64,000 nucleotides of DNA, from positions 2,381,431-2,445,430 of the forward strand of contig BSQZ01000054.1 in NCBI GenBank assembly GCA_033239005.1, given 5' to 3'. Shown here piece after piece: positions 41,991 through 54,600 of this stretch (position 1 is the first letter of the stretch; each line of letters opens with the position of its first letter). A program made the position numbers and the translations under genes. Source of the stretch: Lamellibrachia satsuma. Its lineage: Eukaryota; Annelida; Polychaeta; Sabellida; Siboglinidae. The notes under the pieces were generated by a model, which saw only the letters and a list, made by a program, of their open reading frames with translations, was not told where the DNA came from and searched no databases.

Positions 41991-43717
41991 AGCCATTGTT
42001 TGGACATATGTTTTTACTCGGGGAACAAATAGATACAGGTGACCAGAGTAGATGGTCGAAGTTGCCTATATACATAACATATAATGGTCCGGGCGATCCT
42101 CATCTGACATCAGGCATGCGCTGCAGAAAGAAGACATGGCTAAAAAAATCCATGCATCGACATGGTCTTCCCGGTTACGATTTTTGAAGAAATCTCTACA
42201 CACTGTAAATTGCTTCATCATTCCGTCATTCAACAATCCGCAATCTTCGATCGTTAGTGCATCCAACCCAAGCCACAAAAAATATTGTATTTGAATTTCA
42301 CTACAACGTATACAGTAATAATTATAACAAACGCAGCACATGATAATATAACATACAATGCAATATAACTGTACAGTGCCTAAATATTATTTTATATAAA
42401 CTTGTATTACCTACATTTATGAAAATGGATATAACGATGTCGACATTTATAAATATGGCAAGTTCTGTAACTTTTTTTACATCTTGAACACATGGTCGGT
42501 AAGTATTGTTGTCGAAGATTTGCCAAGGCGTGACATACGATGACATACCTAGAGAATAAAATAACTGAAATCGACTATCTAGCGATTTTTAGGGACCATA
42601 ATCCTAAAATGTAATTGTGGTCTGACCCCGTATAGAGGCGCCTTTGTCCCACGATTTCATAGTAATTAGGCCTCTTTAGAACAAAACATATAATTTCGCT
42701 CATTGTTGAATAACTTTTCCAACAAATGTTCAACTATTTATTTGGCTAACGTTTATATCAAAATTATTAGTGATGAAGGTGAAGCCAAACGTACATAGAA
42801 AAGCAGCCAAAGGCAAAGTATCGAGATCTCGCATATTCACGGCAAACGAGATTTCTAACGGACCGCGGACATTTCGAAGATTTGTTTCGTAAATATAAAT
42901 GTTTTCATTGAATAAACGCCGTTTTGTTGGCTTACAGTCTACCGCCTGTCGCTGCTAGAGTTACAGTTGAATAACGTTGCGTATGTATACTATGTATTCG
43001 TATTATAAATCGATGCACGCGTATTCTTACTAAGCAAATCAAACTGGCGCCAACCTCATGACGCACAGCCAAGCGGCAAAACAACTTTGTTTTGAATGTT
43101 GCTGTTGCATTGTTGGCAGTGATGGTCATACGCTTCAGGACCTAGTAGTCGGTTTTCAGTGGATCTGTCAGTAGCGTTAATGGAGTCGTTGTTTGTTGTA
43201 GCTTGGCTAGTCCCATATGTTTATTTAGCCTTAGCCTTAGGTTCTTCCCGACCGTAGGCGGTGGCCTCGGACGCTTGGTTGTCAGATCTTCAACTTTTGT
43301 CTTTCCCTACTCTTTCATGATAGGCAGCCATCATCCATTAAGCAGAATCTCCTTGGGGATTTTGCTGCTATCTAGTTAGTGAGTCAATTACAGGTTTTTT
43401 CAGTTTCCCTGCGTGGGATCTTTTACTTCCCTTGGCATAGACACTAGGTAGAACCGGATACGAGTCAACCCTCTCTTCGAGGCTTATAGACTCGGTGTGT
43501 GTGCACACGTGCTAAAGTGCTGTAAAAGAAAGTAATACAATATTTGGAAGAAAGAGAAAAGATGACAGTGTGCGTGTAGAACTGCAATTTGAGGAGAAGA
43601 AAAGTTGATAGCGTCAAAAATGCAATATCAATTAATGTTGCAAGCTGGAGATCTTCTGTCTGAAAATCTTGAAACTTGGTGCTGTAGCTGCATTGGCTAG
43701 CAGGTTATTCCAATTGG
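41991..43717. other. No gene recognised
   Basis: Non-coding. The frames at 41996-42187, 42066-42341 and 42932-43129 are short and show no motif. The missing right end of the hAT at 40339 probably lies in here. Confidence 0.4.
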
Positions 43718-43925
43718 CTATTGTATGGGGTAAAAGCTATACTGGATGAATTTCTTAGTAATTACGGGGAGTTGAAAAGCCTCAGAATGCATGTGTCGGG
43801 AGGGTCTCACCAGGAGTATAAGTTGGGGGAAGAGGTCCATGGTGACTATGCCATGTAATGTCTTATAAAACATGACAAGGCGTATGTCGGTTTTCCTTTG
43901 TTGGAGGCTGCGCCAGTGCTTCAAC
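43718..43925 (-). pseudogene. LINE reverse transcriptase C-terminal fragment
   Basis: The minus strand reads WRSLQQRKTDIRLVMFYKTL, HGIV, then RHMHSEAFQLPV and IQYSFYP before a stop. This is the typical end of a LINE thumb domain (SLxxRRxxxRLxxFYKxLHG...YxxSFYPRTI). It continues degenerately to about 43640. Confidence 0.7.
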
Positions 43926-43929
43926 TAGA

Positions 43930-44080
43930 AGGGATCAACAGCTAACACTGTCTCCTCCGAAAGACACAGGCAAAGTGGGGTGAATGAAATTGCCCCAGCT
44001 TCGAAACAGCTAATGTGGAATCGAACCACCGTCCTCTCGATCGACGGCCGGGTGCTCTAACCATTAAACCACTGCTCCCC
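43930..44080 (-). mobile_element. tRNA-derived SINE
   Basis: The minus strand starts GGGGAGCAGTGGTTTAATGG TTAGAGC (A-box form), followed about 30 bp on by GGTTCGATTCC (a perfect B box), then a non-tRNA body. The acceptor stem does not close and the anticodon arm is abnormal, so this is a SINE head and not a tRNA gene. It lies directly upstream, in the same orientation, of the LINE fragment at 43718-43925. Confidence 0.8.
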
Positions 44081-44089
44081 ACTTACCTT

Positions 44090-47000
44090 GAAATGCTCTA
44101 CAACTTCCTGGCAAGGCGGCTTTGCAGTTGTAGAGAAATTCTTCAGTACTTCGATGTCTAGGCGGTTTTTAAATGAGGGCAGTTACAACTACTTCCTGTA
44201 AATCATTTCATAATTTTGTAAATCTAAGTGAGAAGCTTTCTTTTCTAATGTTTATACCAGCACGTTCTAGAAACAATTTCAAACTATGATCTCTTGTTCC
44301 TTCCTTTGTATCACTATCTTTGTACAGCTTGACAATATCACTGTCATAGTTCCCTTGAAGTAGTTTATAAACCTCAATCATATCACCATGTGTTTGTCTA
44401 TATGCAAGTGTGGGAAGTTTCTCTTAAATCTCTCCTGGTAAGGGATATCTTCATCCCAGGAAGCTGCTTTGTTGCACGTCTTTTTGCAAGTAATTTTTTT
44501 AATGCATCTTTATATTTCTGTTTGTAAGGGGACAATGTAGATGTTGCATAATCTAAATGATTCCTAACCAAACTTTATATAAAGGCACAAAATAATTTTT
44601 TTAGGGTTTGTAAAAGACCTTCTAATAACTGCCATGATAATGTTTACTTTGTTTATTTTTTGGTTGATGTGTTTATCAAATTCTGGCTTTGAATAAGTAA
44701 TAACCCCAATGTCTTTTTTTTGTTCTAATTCATGGGCAGTATTGTTTACGTTCAGATTATAAACATACTTCTGCTGTACTATTTTCTATAAGTGCATCAA
44801 CTTGCATTTGTCTGGGTGAAATCTTGACCAAGATGTTAGGTAATCTAAATCATCATGTAGTAATCTAAATCATCATGTAGTAATCTAAATTATCCTGTAG
44901 TAATATAAATCATCATCCGCAAACATATACATCCAAAACTATACTCTTCGGAAGATCATTTATATATAAAACTAAAACAAATAGGATCGGTTCTAAGACG
45001 CTACCCTGCGGAATTCCACTTGTGACATTTGCTCACTCAAAGTTTGTACCATTTATACTGACCTGTTGTACACGGTCAAACAAGAACATATGGATCCATC
45101 TTAGTGTAAATAATCTGTGCCATATGATTTAAGTTTGCCTATCAATCTTTTATGAGGGATGGTATCGAATGCCTTCATGAAGTCCAAGTACACTACATCT
45201 ATAGATCCTCCTCTATCTAAAGCAGGCCCTTAGCCAGAAATAAAATTTTGCCAGTCTTGAACATTCTAAAAAACCTTAAACGCGCGAATGACTTCCGTGG
45301 AAGCTGTTCCTGTCTATGACAGCTATTATTGGCCCAATTAAGTTTTTTTTTTCAATAGCAGGCCAATGCTGGTTGACATAGTGACAGCCTGTATTGGCCC
45401 ATTTAGTTTTTGCACTGGTAAAGCCATTGCAAGTTGAGCAAATGTCTAATTACAGCCATTATTGGCTGAATTAGGTTTTTTCAATGGCAGGCCAAGTCCG
45501 GTTTAACCGTTATTGACCCAATCGACTCTTACTAGCTGTGCAGCGAGGTTGGCGTTAACACCTGCACAGTATTACTAAATAGAAGAAGAGCCAACACATG
45601 AAGGTTCATGAAAAAGTAACTTGAAAATTTATAAACATGGAAGTAATGTTTGAAGCATCGTCTGTAAGTACATGCATGCAAATATGCCTAATATGAACAA
45701 ATATGATTACAATCACACTCAAAATCAAATGCTTGACACTAAAAGTAAAGCAAGACAACAAATAAAAATAGAATAGATAAAAACTGGGTTAAGATATGAG
45801 CTATAAAAAGCTTATCTCTAGCCTTAAAACATTTATGCTCATTATGTGTAAGTATAAGATATAGCACTCTAAAATATTGTTTCTTTGAAAAAACAGCAAC
45901 CATCCAGATTCAGTATTGCCTGGCTATTGCCAGTATTGGACAAAAAACTTTGAATTTACTACACTGAGCACAGCCTAATCGTTCGTGGTTTGCCTGCCAC
46001 TTGAGTTGAGGAACCAGGAAACTGCTGCCGATAGTAGTGCGTACACGCCGGTTATGTAAGTGAATCGAAGCACGAATCAGACTCGATTTCGAAGTTTACT
46101 GCGATCATGCTTGGCCACTGCAAAGTGCCAGTGGTGGGCGACAATACAGTAACATCTCGGCTACTAGTGACAGGCACATCAACATTATGGATCTCCACCA
46201 ACGTAACAATGATGCTGACTCAGACTCTTTATGGACAATCTCAGGAAAGCTGCTTTTATTCACATTTACAAAAAAGCATCGATTGTCGTGAACTCTGACG
46301 TTGATATATCGCATCTATTCACTCGCTTGGCAGGTGCCATTTTGAACTTGCCCCACGACATCCGGGTCACAGGATTGTTTCTTCAAATGAGAGTGCCAAT
46401 GGATAGGCACTGAGAAAGGCCACAGAAACGCATTTCCCAACCAATGACATACACGAATACAATAAATAGATCAAACGCAGTATCATTATTTTCCAACGAT
46501 GTCAAGGTTAAAAATATATAGTCATATATCGGCGATATTCGCTATTCTGCCGCCGACGACATTCATTGAATCACGACCGCGTGCACTAAGTCTAAGAGTC
46601 ACTAAGACCGTTCAAACAATTTTATTACGAAAAAAATATCTTGTAAAAAGAAAAACCCGTCTTTTATTTTTATATTACCGGTCGTTGTAAGACATTTGCC
46701 CGTCTTCAAGACTGGTCCCTGACTAAGGGCCTGGTCGAAAGCTTTGGTCCATCAGTCCATGACATTTAAAAGTTGGAGTACTGTAGAATGACCTTTAATA
46801 AACCCAAATTGTTGCGTAATGAATAGTTAGTTTCTCGTCATGTAACTAACAATATGGTCTTTCCTTAGGGTCTATGTTTTTTGTACTTCCATACTGCTTT
46901 AGGGTTTGACTTAGCCTCTGTTGCTAGCTTCATCTCAAATTCTTTCTATATCCTCGTTAGTTTATGGACTTGAATTCTAGCCCTATACACTATTCAGTGT

Positions 47001-47800
47001 AGTATTGCACTTCTTTTGTCTCCATGTAACACTTCCATAAAGTGTGTTTGTTCTTAATTTTCTTTACTGATTCCTTGTTTAGGGGTACTTTCCCTTTGTC
47101 TGTTAATATTACTCACTAGTCAATGAGGGATGAATTCATCCTCTATCTTTTTAATATACTGTTTAAAACCATTGGTCATTTATAGTGCTAGTGCCAAGTA
47201 TCTCGCCCTAGTCCGTGTGGTCCAATTTAACCTTCATACCTTTATAATCCCCTTGGTCATAATAATATTTCAGCCGTGTATGATTGGCTATTTTTGTAAA
47301 ACACCTAAATTTAACAATAAGGACAGGGTGATCACTCTTACCAAGAGGGCTTTTATACAATGTATCATCCACCATACCTCTTTCATTGGTTAAACCTAAA
47401 TCAAGAGTGTTCTATTTATTTCCTAATTGCCCCTTTGTGGGGAGTGTGATGTGTTGGAAGAGAAAATTATCTCTTATCCTTTTTTTAAATTTAGAGTCTG
47501 GGCTATCATTATTATCTGAGGGTGTACGCCAGTTTTGCCAGTCTATATTGGGATAATTAAAATCAGCAAGAGAAAATATGAGTGTTTATTGTGTGTTGCA
47601 TTGTTAATCAGTTTATGGAGGTCTCGGCCCGATATCACGAACCCCGACCAACCGAGGCTCGACTGTATGAGGACATTTGTTTCCCTATTTATTCTTTCAT
47701 TGATTTCTTTTACTGTTTCTTGCACAACATTTTCACTATCTTGGGTGGTTTGTAGGCTCCTACTTTCATCATCATTTGGCCTACAGAGATAATATAATAG
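44090..47800 (-). pseudogene. LINE with endonuclease and RT, decayed and split
   Basis: Read on the minus strand: an endonuclease-domain remnant (LADFNYPNIDWQNWRT near 47500-47575; GKSDHP near 47320), then RT blocks WTKALDRGGSIDVVYLDF and MKAFDTIPHKRLIGKL (45125-45215), SGIPQGSVLEPILFVL (about 45010) and MFADDDLYY (about 44910, with FADD preserved), then a thumb region down to about 44100. Many frameshifts and stops. A 1.5-kb TIR element at 45223-46733 splits the RT block; deleting it and one target repeat makes the RT blocks continuous. Confidence 0.85.
45223..46733. mobile_element. hAT-like TIR element, 1511 bp, inserted in a LINE
   Basis: Left terminus CAGGCCCTTAGCCAG; right terminus inverted CAGGCCCTTAGTCAG. 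An inner inverted block (CCAGTCTTGAA) is also shared. Flanks are ATCTAAAG (45215-45222) and GTCGAAAG (46734-46741), 6 of 8 identical. The host LINE reads through as WTKALDR if the element and one flank copy are removed, confirming the boundaries. The inner ORFs (for example 46105-46314) show no transposase motif. Confidence 0.8.
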
Positions 47801-48369
47801 ATAATATGACGAGGATGAGAAACGCCATGTCACCACTGCAAACCGCCAAAAAAAGAATAAGCAGTGGAAGTGATATGCAAACAGACATCGCGTAACCAGA
47901 AGCCGCCTCGCCTATCATTGTTCCATCGTCATTGTTTTAATTAGCAATAATTAGCATCAGCTAATCAGTAGGCAGTTCCAAAAAATTAAATATAGAATAG
48001 GCAATCGATTTAAATTAAAGGTGACATAAAGGAACACAGAAATGTTTATTTTCAGGGTTGGCAAGTTTATGACGGAATGGTAAATACCATGGAATTTACC
48101 ACCTCGTCAGAAATCCCTTTCAGAGTTTCTGACATAAAAAATGTCAGAAACTCCGTTTTTGAGACATTTTTTTATCACATGCCATTTTGTTTAATGTGTA
48201 GATTGTATATTAAATCAACGCAGTAATGTATTAGTAACCTGTTACTTGTCATATACAATTGCAACTTTTACTCTGTGCAGTCTATCATGTTTGCATTTTC
48301 TACCAATTTGTTAGCACATAGAAATGATAACAGATCTATGTGATTGTTGCAGCATGGTTTCACTTGGCA
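47801..48369. other. No gene recognised
   Basis: AT-rich DNA upstream of NCAPH. It contains a small inverted repeat around 48110-48165 (TTTCTGACATAAAAAATGTC). The NCAPH promoter and any 5' non-coding exon may lie here or in the repeat that follows. Confidence 0.35.
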
Positions 48370-48562
48370 GCTAGCTTTTAAAAGAGCAGGACAGGTCAAT
48401 CACAATAAAAATGTGCATTGAATGGCATCCTGGGGAGCAAATAGATCGATTTTACAGTGAATTTTTATTTTAAAAAAGTGGGATATTTCTTCAAAAAAAG
48501 CAGGACCAAGGGAAAAAGCGGTATTTCCCGTCTGAAAACAGTAATATTGACACCTACGTGGA
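48370..48562. repeat. Dispersed repeat upstream of NCAPH exon 1, copy 1
   Basis: Aligns with 60246-60408: AATGTGCAT, GATTTTAC, AAAAAGCAGGA, GCGGTATTTCCCG and ATTGAC-type blocks occur in the same order. It ends about 32 bp before the acceptor AG of the first NCAPH coding exon. The other copy ends about 22 bp before the acceptor of exon 12. Confidence 0.7.
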
Positions 48563-48600
48563 TCTAGCGGTATAAGTTCTGTATGTTGTGACAGGTGAAG

Positions 48601-51600
48601 ATGAGGTCGGCCCGGGAGATGCTCTCTCCCGCAGTCTCTGCGGCTGCACAGAACTGTCTTGCCACAACGCCACATGACTTTGTGTCACCGTCGACCCAAC
48701 GTCAAGTGGGTGTGACGACGCCATGCGACTACGTATCACCGTTGGTGCGCCGGCAGCATGGCCTCATGAGTCCACAAGTGCTGCTTACACGCGTCCAGGA
48801 GAACGATGATGTCGCTGAGAGGCGGGAGCGACGTCGGTCGACTGTCAGAGACCTACATGTACAGCAGCTGTGCAGTCCAGGCACGCCCACCGCCGATAAG
48901 TGAGAAACATTTTTATTGTATTCAGACTTAGGGTCAGTTACATTGGAATTGAAATTCCAGTTCCAGAATTTATATTCCAATTCCGAAATTGGAATTAGTA
49001 GTATATTGTTAAGGCGTCGCTTGGGTCTAAACGCATTTTATTTTCTTATTTCGTTATCACTGAATCTACAGAGCTGAAACTTTCATATATTGCAAGTCCA
49101 GGTAAGAGTAATGCTGTGAATTTTTTTCAGAAAGTTTCATACATATTTTCCCACGGTATGCCGCCATCTTGGATTGAATGTTGCGTGTGACTTATATCAG
49201 TAACCATTGGATTTAGAGGACTCAAATTTGGTGTGTAGTTACTCCACATAACCCCAATGAAAACAGTCAGTTGACTTTCCAAGTTTTCAAAAAACTTTTG
49301 TTTTCATGATTTTTTTACATCTGAATGTATTTTTTCATAATGAAATTTTACATTGATGGTTCATTATATAAAATAGAATTAACGTTTTCTAAAAAGTTAC
49401 TACATAGTTTTCAAGAGCATACTATCAAGAAACACTGTAGAAAGTTTCAAGTAATTCTGTCAAACAATAGCAGAGATAAGTGACACGGGAGGCAGTAGGT
49501 GTGAGGGAAAACATGTTTTTGAGAAAATCATATTCAAAGTTTATGTACATTGGCACATACATTTCAACATCTGAGAAGCAACCTAGATGATTGAAACTTT
49601 GCATACATATTAATGAATGTATAATCTATCAAAAGGCAAAGTTAGGAGTCATTGGCATTGTAAAATAAATTTCACACAAGTCCCGAGTACCCGACACCCA
49701 TGTCCATCGTTGCCGACACAGCTGATCTCACCACGACAAATGGGACATTCGTCGCCTGAGTCCCATCGATACAGTCTGATGACAGAGTTGCATTGATGAC
49801 CTTGTCGCAACTGGTGCAGAAAGTCTCGAGGCCACACACCATGCCGAGGGTGCGGTGCGGTTGACAGCTGGGGTGGAGAGTGTATGCTTCCTACACAACG
49901 TGCATAGCAGGCTCGCAACAAGTGATGGCAACACGGCACAGCGTACAAGTACTGTTGAAAGATCTCCATCGGCATCTGTCTCATCCTCAGCCAGGAATCA
50001 CGGGACACCTATCTCCTCCAGAAGATCTGCATAACCAAACTTCCGTTCAGTGACAGACAGTCTCCGAGACAGATCAGCTGGTACTGTTGATGACCGCCTT
50101 GATGCCTGGAAAAAATACACAATATAAATGTATTTCATGAACAAAAAGTACCCAAGACTTGTTCAACAACAAAAGCCCCCCCTTACTACGTATGCAAGGG
50201 TATGGCATTGAATGCAATTTATTTTATTGGCATTGCCATATTATACACACACACCCGCGCGCATGTGTATATAGGCTATAGGTATACGATAATTACCAGG
50301 GCAAATTGTAGTAATATAATAAACCATAGTTACAACTCTGCTTCTGATGTGCCTGGATGGCCCCTGCCCTGGGCCTTGGCGTGAATGTCAACACAACCAC
50401 GAACATCAACAGCATGAACTAGATCAGCGTCAAATCGTTTATACAGTAATAGTTATGCCACAAAGGCGATGTTTGGATAAAACACAAGTGAACATATGAA
50501 ATATCAGAATTAAACTTACACTGCGTGCCATTCTCGTTGGCACCACGGACGGTGATAGTCGAAGAAGGCGAAGTTGTCGCCGCAGGTTCATTGGCGAATT
50601 CAACCATCGATGCCTTTGCATCGCGCGCTAACTGCAACGATGCAAACTTTCGCTGCCTCCCAGTACCGTAACCGCCCACTCGCTCGACCAAGCGGCATAA
50701 TGTCGTTTTACAAAGCGATATCGAAACTTATGGGATAAAAAAAGTCGATCGAATCGAACGTAGCTGGTATTTCAACCTGACGTCAGAGGATGGAAATTAG
50801 TATTACAACCAATTAGAGCGCTTGATTTGAGGGAATCCGACATCACGTGGTGAAGTCCGGCGAATCGTCGTGGCTGGCATTCCCCATTCCTTTGTCACCG
50901 AGATGGTTCAGAGGCGGTCATTTATAGTCGGAATTACTCGGATACCTCCGGGCACATTTTAAAACTGTTTGTACCATCATACAGAGCGAAAATGGGGCTT
51001 TCCAGTGATATGCGCCATGTTGGAATGACAGCGTTTTCCGGCATGCAATGGCTCGCGGAAAATCACCTAATGTCCCATTAGTCTCGGTTCATTTGACATA
51101 AACAAAGACTTAGCAATGATAGGCATCATACAAAAGACACGTTTTATGACAGAAACGTGTTTATTTCGACAGTGCAACTTACATGAATGGCAAGTTGAAT
51201 AATATTTATACACGGAAATAGCAACAACTTGAAATTCATTTTATTGTCAAAAATCCGTAAAATCCGACCCGAGTCTCCCGTTAAAGGTGTTGGAATTGGT
51301 GAAAATGTATTTGGTTTCTCAATTACTTCTTAATTACTTTTTCTGTTGCATCATGTAACTTTTAAACTCACAACAAATAATCAATAAAATATAATATGTT
51401 GAGTATATCATATTTGCCATTACAGTGTTTGAAATTAAGGCCTTTTTATTGGCAGCCGCCGATTCAAAATGTTTCACGCCAATTCATTTAGCCAAAATGT
51501 GCAAGTTGTTGGCCCCACCCTGTCGATTGATCCCAGCGGTCACGGCTGGGTCAGACTGTATTAGTGATGCACATTGCAGTACTTTACAGTAATAATCTAT

Positions 51601-54600
51601 GCTAATTCGATATAAAATACAATTGTGACAAATTACTTCTTCCTGGCCAGTGATCAATGCAAAGTCAAAGTCCGCACATACAAGGGAAACCCTTGACATT
51701 TGTAATATGGATGCATATTGGATGATTCCCATTTAATGACGTATGTATCTTGATGATTACAAGGACATCAGAGCAAAGATGGTGGACAAAGTTGCAAGAA
51801 TCGTAGCATTCAACTGTTTTTCTGGTTATTTTGCCAATTTACTTCATACTGGTGATACTAAGGAGGCAGACAGTCCGATTGACAATATAATGGCCAAAAT
51901 ATTCTAATTAATGTAATATTTGGACTTTGGAGGCTTCGATTTGGAGAATGGCATATGTGTTTGACCGTGCTAGGCTCAGGCCAGGTCAGTGGCAGTGTGC
52001 GCGAAACATCGGCATCAAACATATTGTTAATTTCAACAATTGTAACTGTTTCACAAATAAAGTTCACGTTGAACTGTTTATTAAATTAATGACTTTATTT
52101 TATTGGTCTGCTAGTTATAAGAAATGAACAACAACATTTGTATGGTTTATAATTATATTTATTAAATTATTATTTATTCTAACTTAAAGCAGACATTGTC
52201 TGTTTTAGTTTAAGCACGAAAACTTTGCTTTGTTACGTATACTTATAATTTACACATTTTTGTGGGGCCAGTTCAAACTCACATGGGTCAGTTCAAAATA
52301 GAACTGAGCCAGTTAAAAGAAATGTGCCAGTTAATTTTTTTGCACATTTCAGACACTGCCATTATATATCATAATATACAAAACTTAACTAAGGCAGCTC
52401 TAAAAATAGATATTATTTGTTGGTATTGAGTGTGTCTATGTTGTCTGTATTTTGATATGGAATTGGTATTTTGGAGGTGGAATTGGTATTTTGGAATTGG
52501 TATGCTGTAATTGGTGTATAATTTGAATTGATAAAATGTAATTGACCCCAAATGCATTTATCATTATAGTTACATAATGTCAAGGTTCCTTAAAAAGTCA
52601 TATATTGATTTCTGGATTTTCGTGGCCTTGAAAAGTAATCAAAATCACAATCTTGCCATTGAAAGTATTGAAAAGGTGTTAAATTGCTTTGGCAACTTTG
52701 TAAATGGTTTCAAGCTGTTTGCTGTTAATTTTATTAAATTTAAGTGTAAACACTTCAAATTTATTTTCAAAGTTGGTTTAATGTACGCAGCTGGAACAAA
52801 TTCATTGTATTTTTTTCAAAACGAATTGTTTATTGTACTTTTATGCCTGAATGTGTTGGTTCTAGTTAGTATTCTAGATGAGATTTTTATTGTAACATGC
52901 CCTCACCTGTTTAATTCTAGAACTAGGAGGCAATAAGAACTGAAAATGGTGCTTTGTGTTTGTAGACGCGCCTCTCCACTGAATGGCCTCAGTACGACGC
53001 AGTTGACGGAACATTACGCCAACTGTATCAAGCTGTCTGCAGAAAACGTGAGTTCGATAATAAGAAACTGTCTTCATTTTGGCATTGTTGAATGTTCATG
53101 TATTATTCAGTGCATAATGTGTCCGAAAGTTGCAAAAAGAAATAAATTAGTAATTGCTCATCAATCTACTTCATCATGGAGAAGTTTCCCTGATGTTGTG
53201 ATTGAACTATTTGAATGTGTGAAATTATTTCTTTTTAAAGCGAACAACAGTCTACTAATAGTAACAAATAGTAGATTTAAATAGAAGTCAGCAATAAAAT
53301 TTTTGTAAGCAACATTAAGCAGCTTGTAATTGTATATTTGTCTGTAAGCAGTCAGTTATGGTATAATTGTCCTATCTTGAACATGACATACCTCTACTTA
53401 AATGTATTTATCAAGAAAATGATGTTACATTTAACGAAAAGTTTAGGTTCTAATCATTAAAAATAGTTTCTGCTTTCTTGTAGAAAATCAACTCGAAAAA
53501 TGCGTTTGGTCTTCATCTGATCGACTACATGTCTGAACTGATTGCGAAAAAAGAAATGACCAACTTCCAAGTGAGTGATTTCTGCATGCGTGCGTGCATA
53601 CGTGTGTGTGAGTGCATCAAAACTATATCATCATGGAGAAGTGTTCACCCACACTTCATGGGCCCGAGCCCATAAAGCACGCCTAGTCAGGTGATGTATC
53701 TGGTAGGGCCTAGCATAATTTACTGGTTACCATGACCACCAGAAAAATCATGTTTTTATTAAATATTTTCTTTTTTGTTTTATATATTTTTATTTATCCA
53801 GCCTTGTTTTTTATCTCGCTTTTAGTGCAATGTTGCTAAGCTTATGTTTCATCTTTTGATGGTATCACCAGGCCCCTGAATTTCAGTATAAAAACTATGT
53901 TGTACTCCAATGTGTTGATAAATTTAACTGCACCCAATCTTAATAGTTATCTAAAAATGAGCGAATACAATAACAATATTGTAGTTATTAATTAAAAAAT
54001 GTCCAATCCAAATGTTTGATCACTACGATGTCTTCTTATATGAATATAATTGAATTAGAAAGATCCTTACCCAAATTAATGCTGTAACTTGTTGTTTTGT
54101 ATGACAACCCCAATGTGGCATTACTGTAATGCAATACTATCATGCACCAATGTGTTAATAGGAGGTCTTACTATCCCAAATCTCTAGAAAAGACCGAAAT
54201 ACAAAAAGAATATGGTAGTTATTAATTAAAGATATCCAATCTGAACTTTGATCTGATCACCAGGATGTCTTAGTTAAATTTGAACTCAAATTCATGCTCT
54301 GGTTGGTTGTTTTACATGAAAATCCCAATGTGGCATTAGTGGTTGGTTACCTGGAATGTAAAGTGTTTGATCGCTAGACAGTGGACATGTATAAACGCAA
54401 TGCATCATGGGATAAATTTTCGACAGGAGTACAACTTGTACTTCAAATTAGAGAGTTGGAGAGAATTACTGTTTCAGCAAAGAATGCATCGCACCAACAA
54501 TGACAGTTACTGATGTTAAACAGAAATCACAAGGCTAGCATTGGAACGCAAAAATCTGCTCATCTGACATTTGAATATATTCAAATGCGATTGACTGTTC

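Noticed and set aside
44010..44080. Possible tRNA gene
   Set aside because: A and B boxes are present but the acceptor stem and anticodon arm do not fold properly, and a SINE body follows.
52577..52936. 119-codon plus-strand frame in NCAPH intron 1
   Set aside because: AT-rich, Phe/Leu/Ile-rich translation typical of non-coding DNA; no splice or family support.
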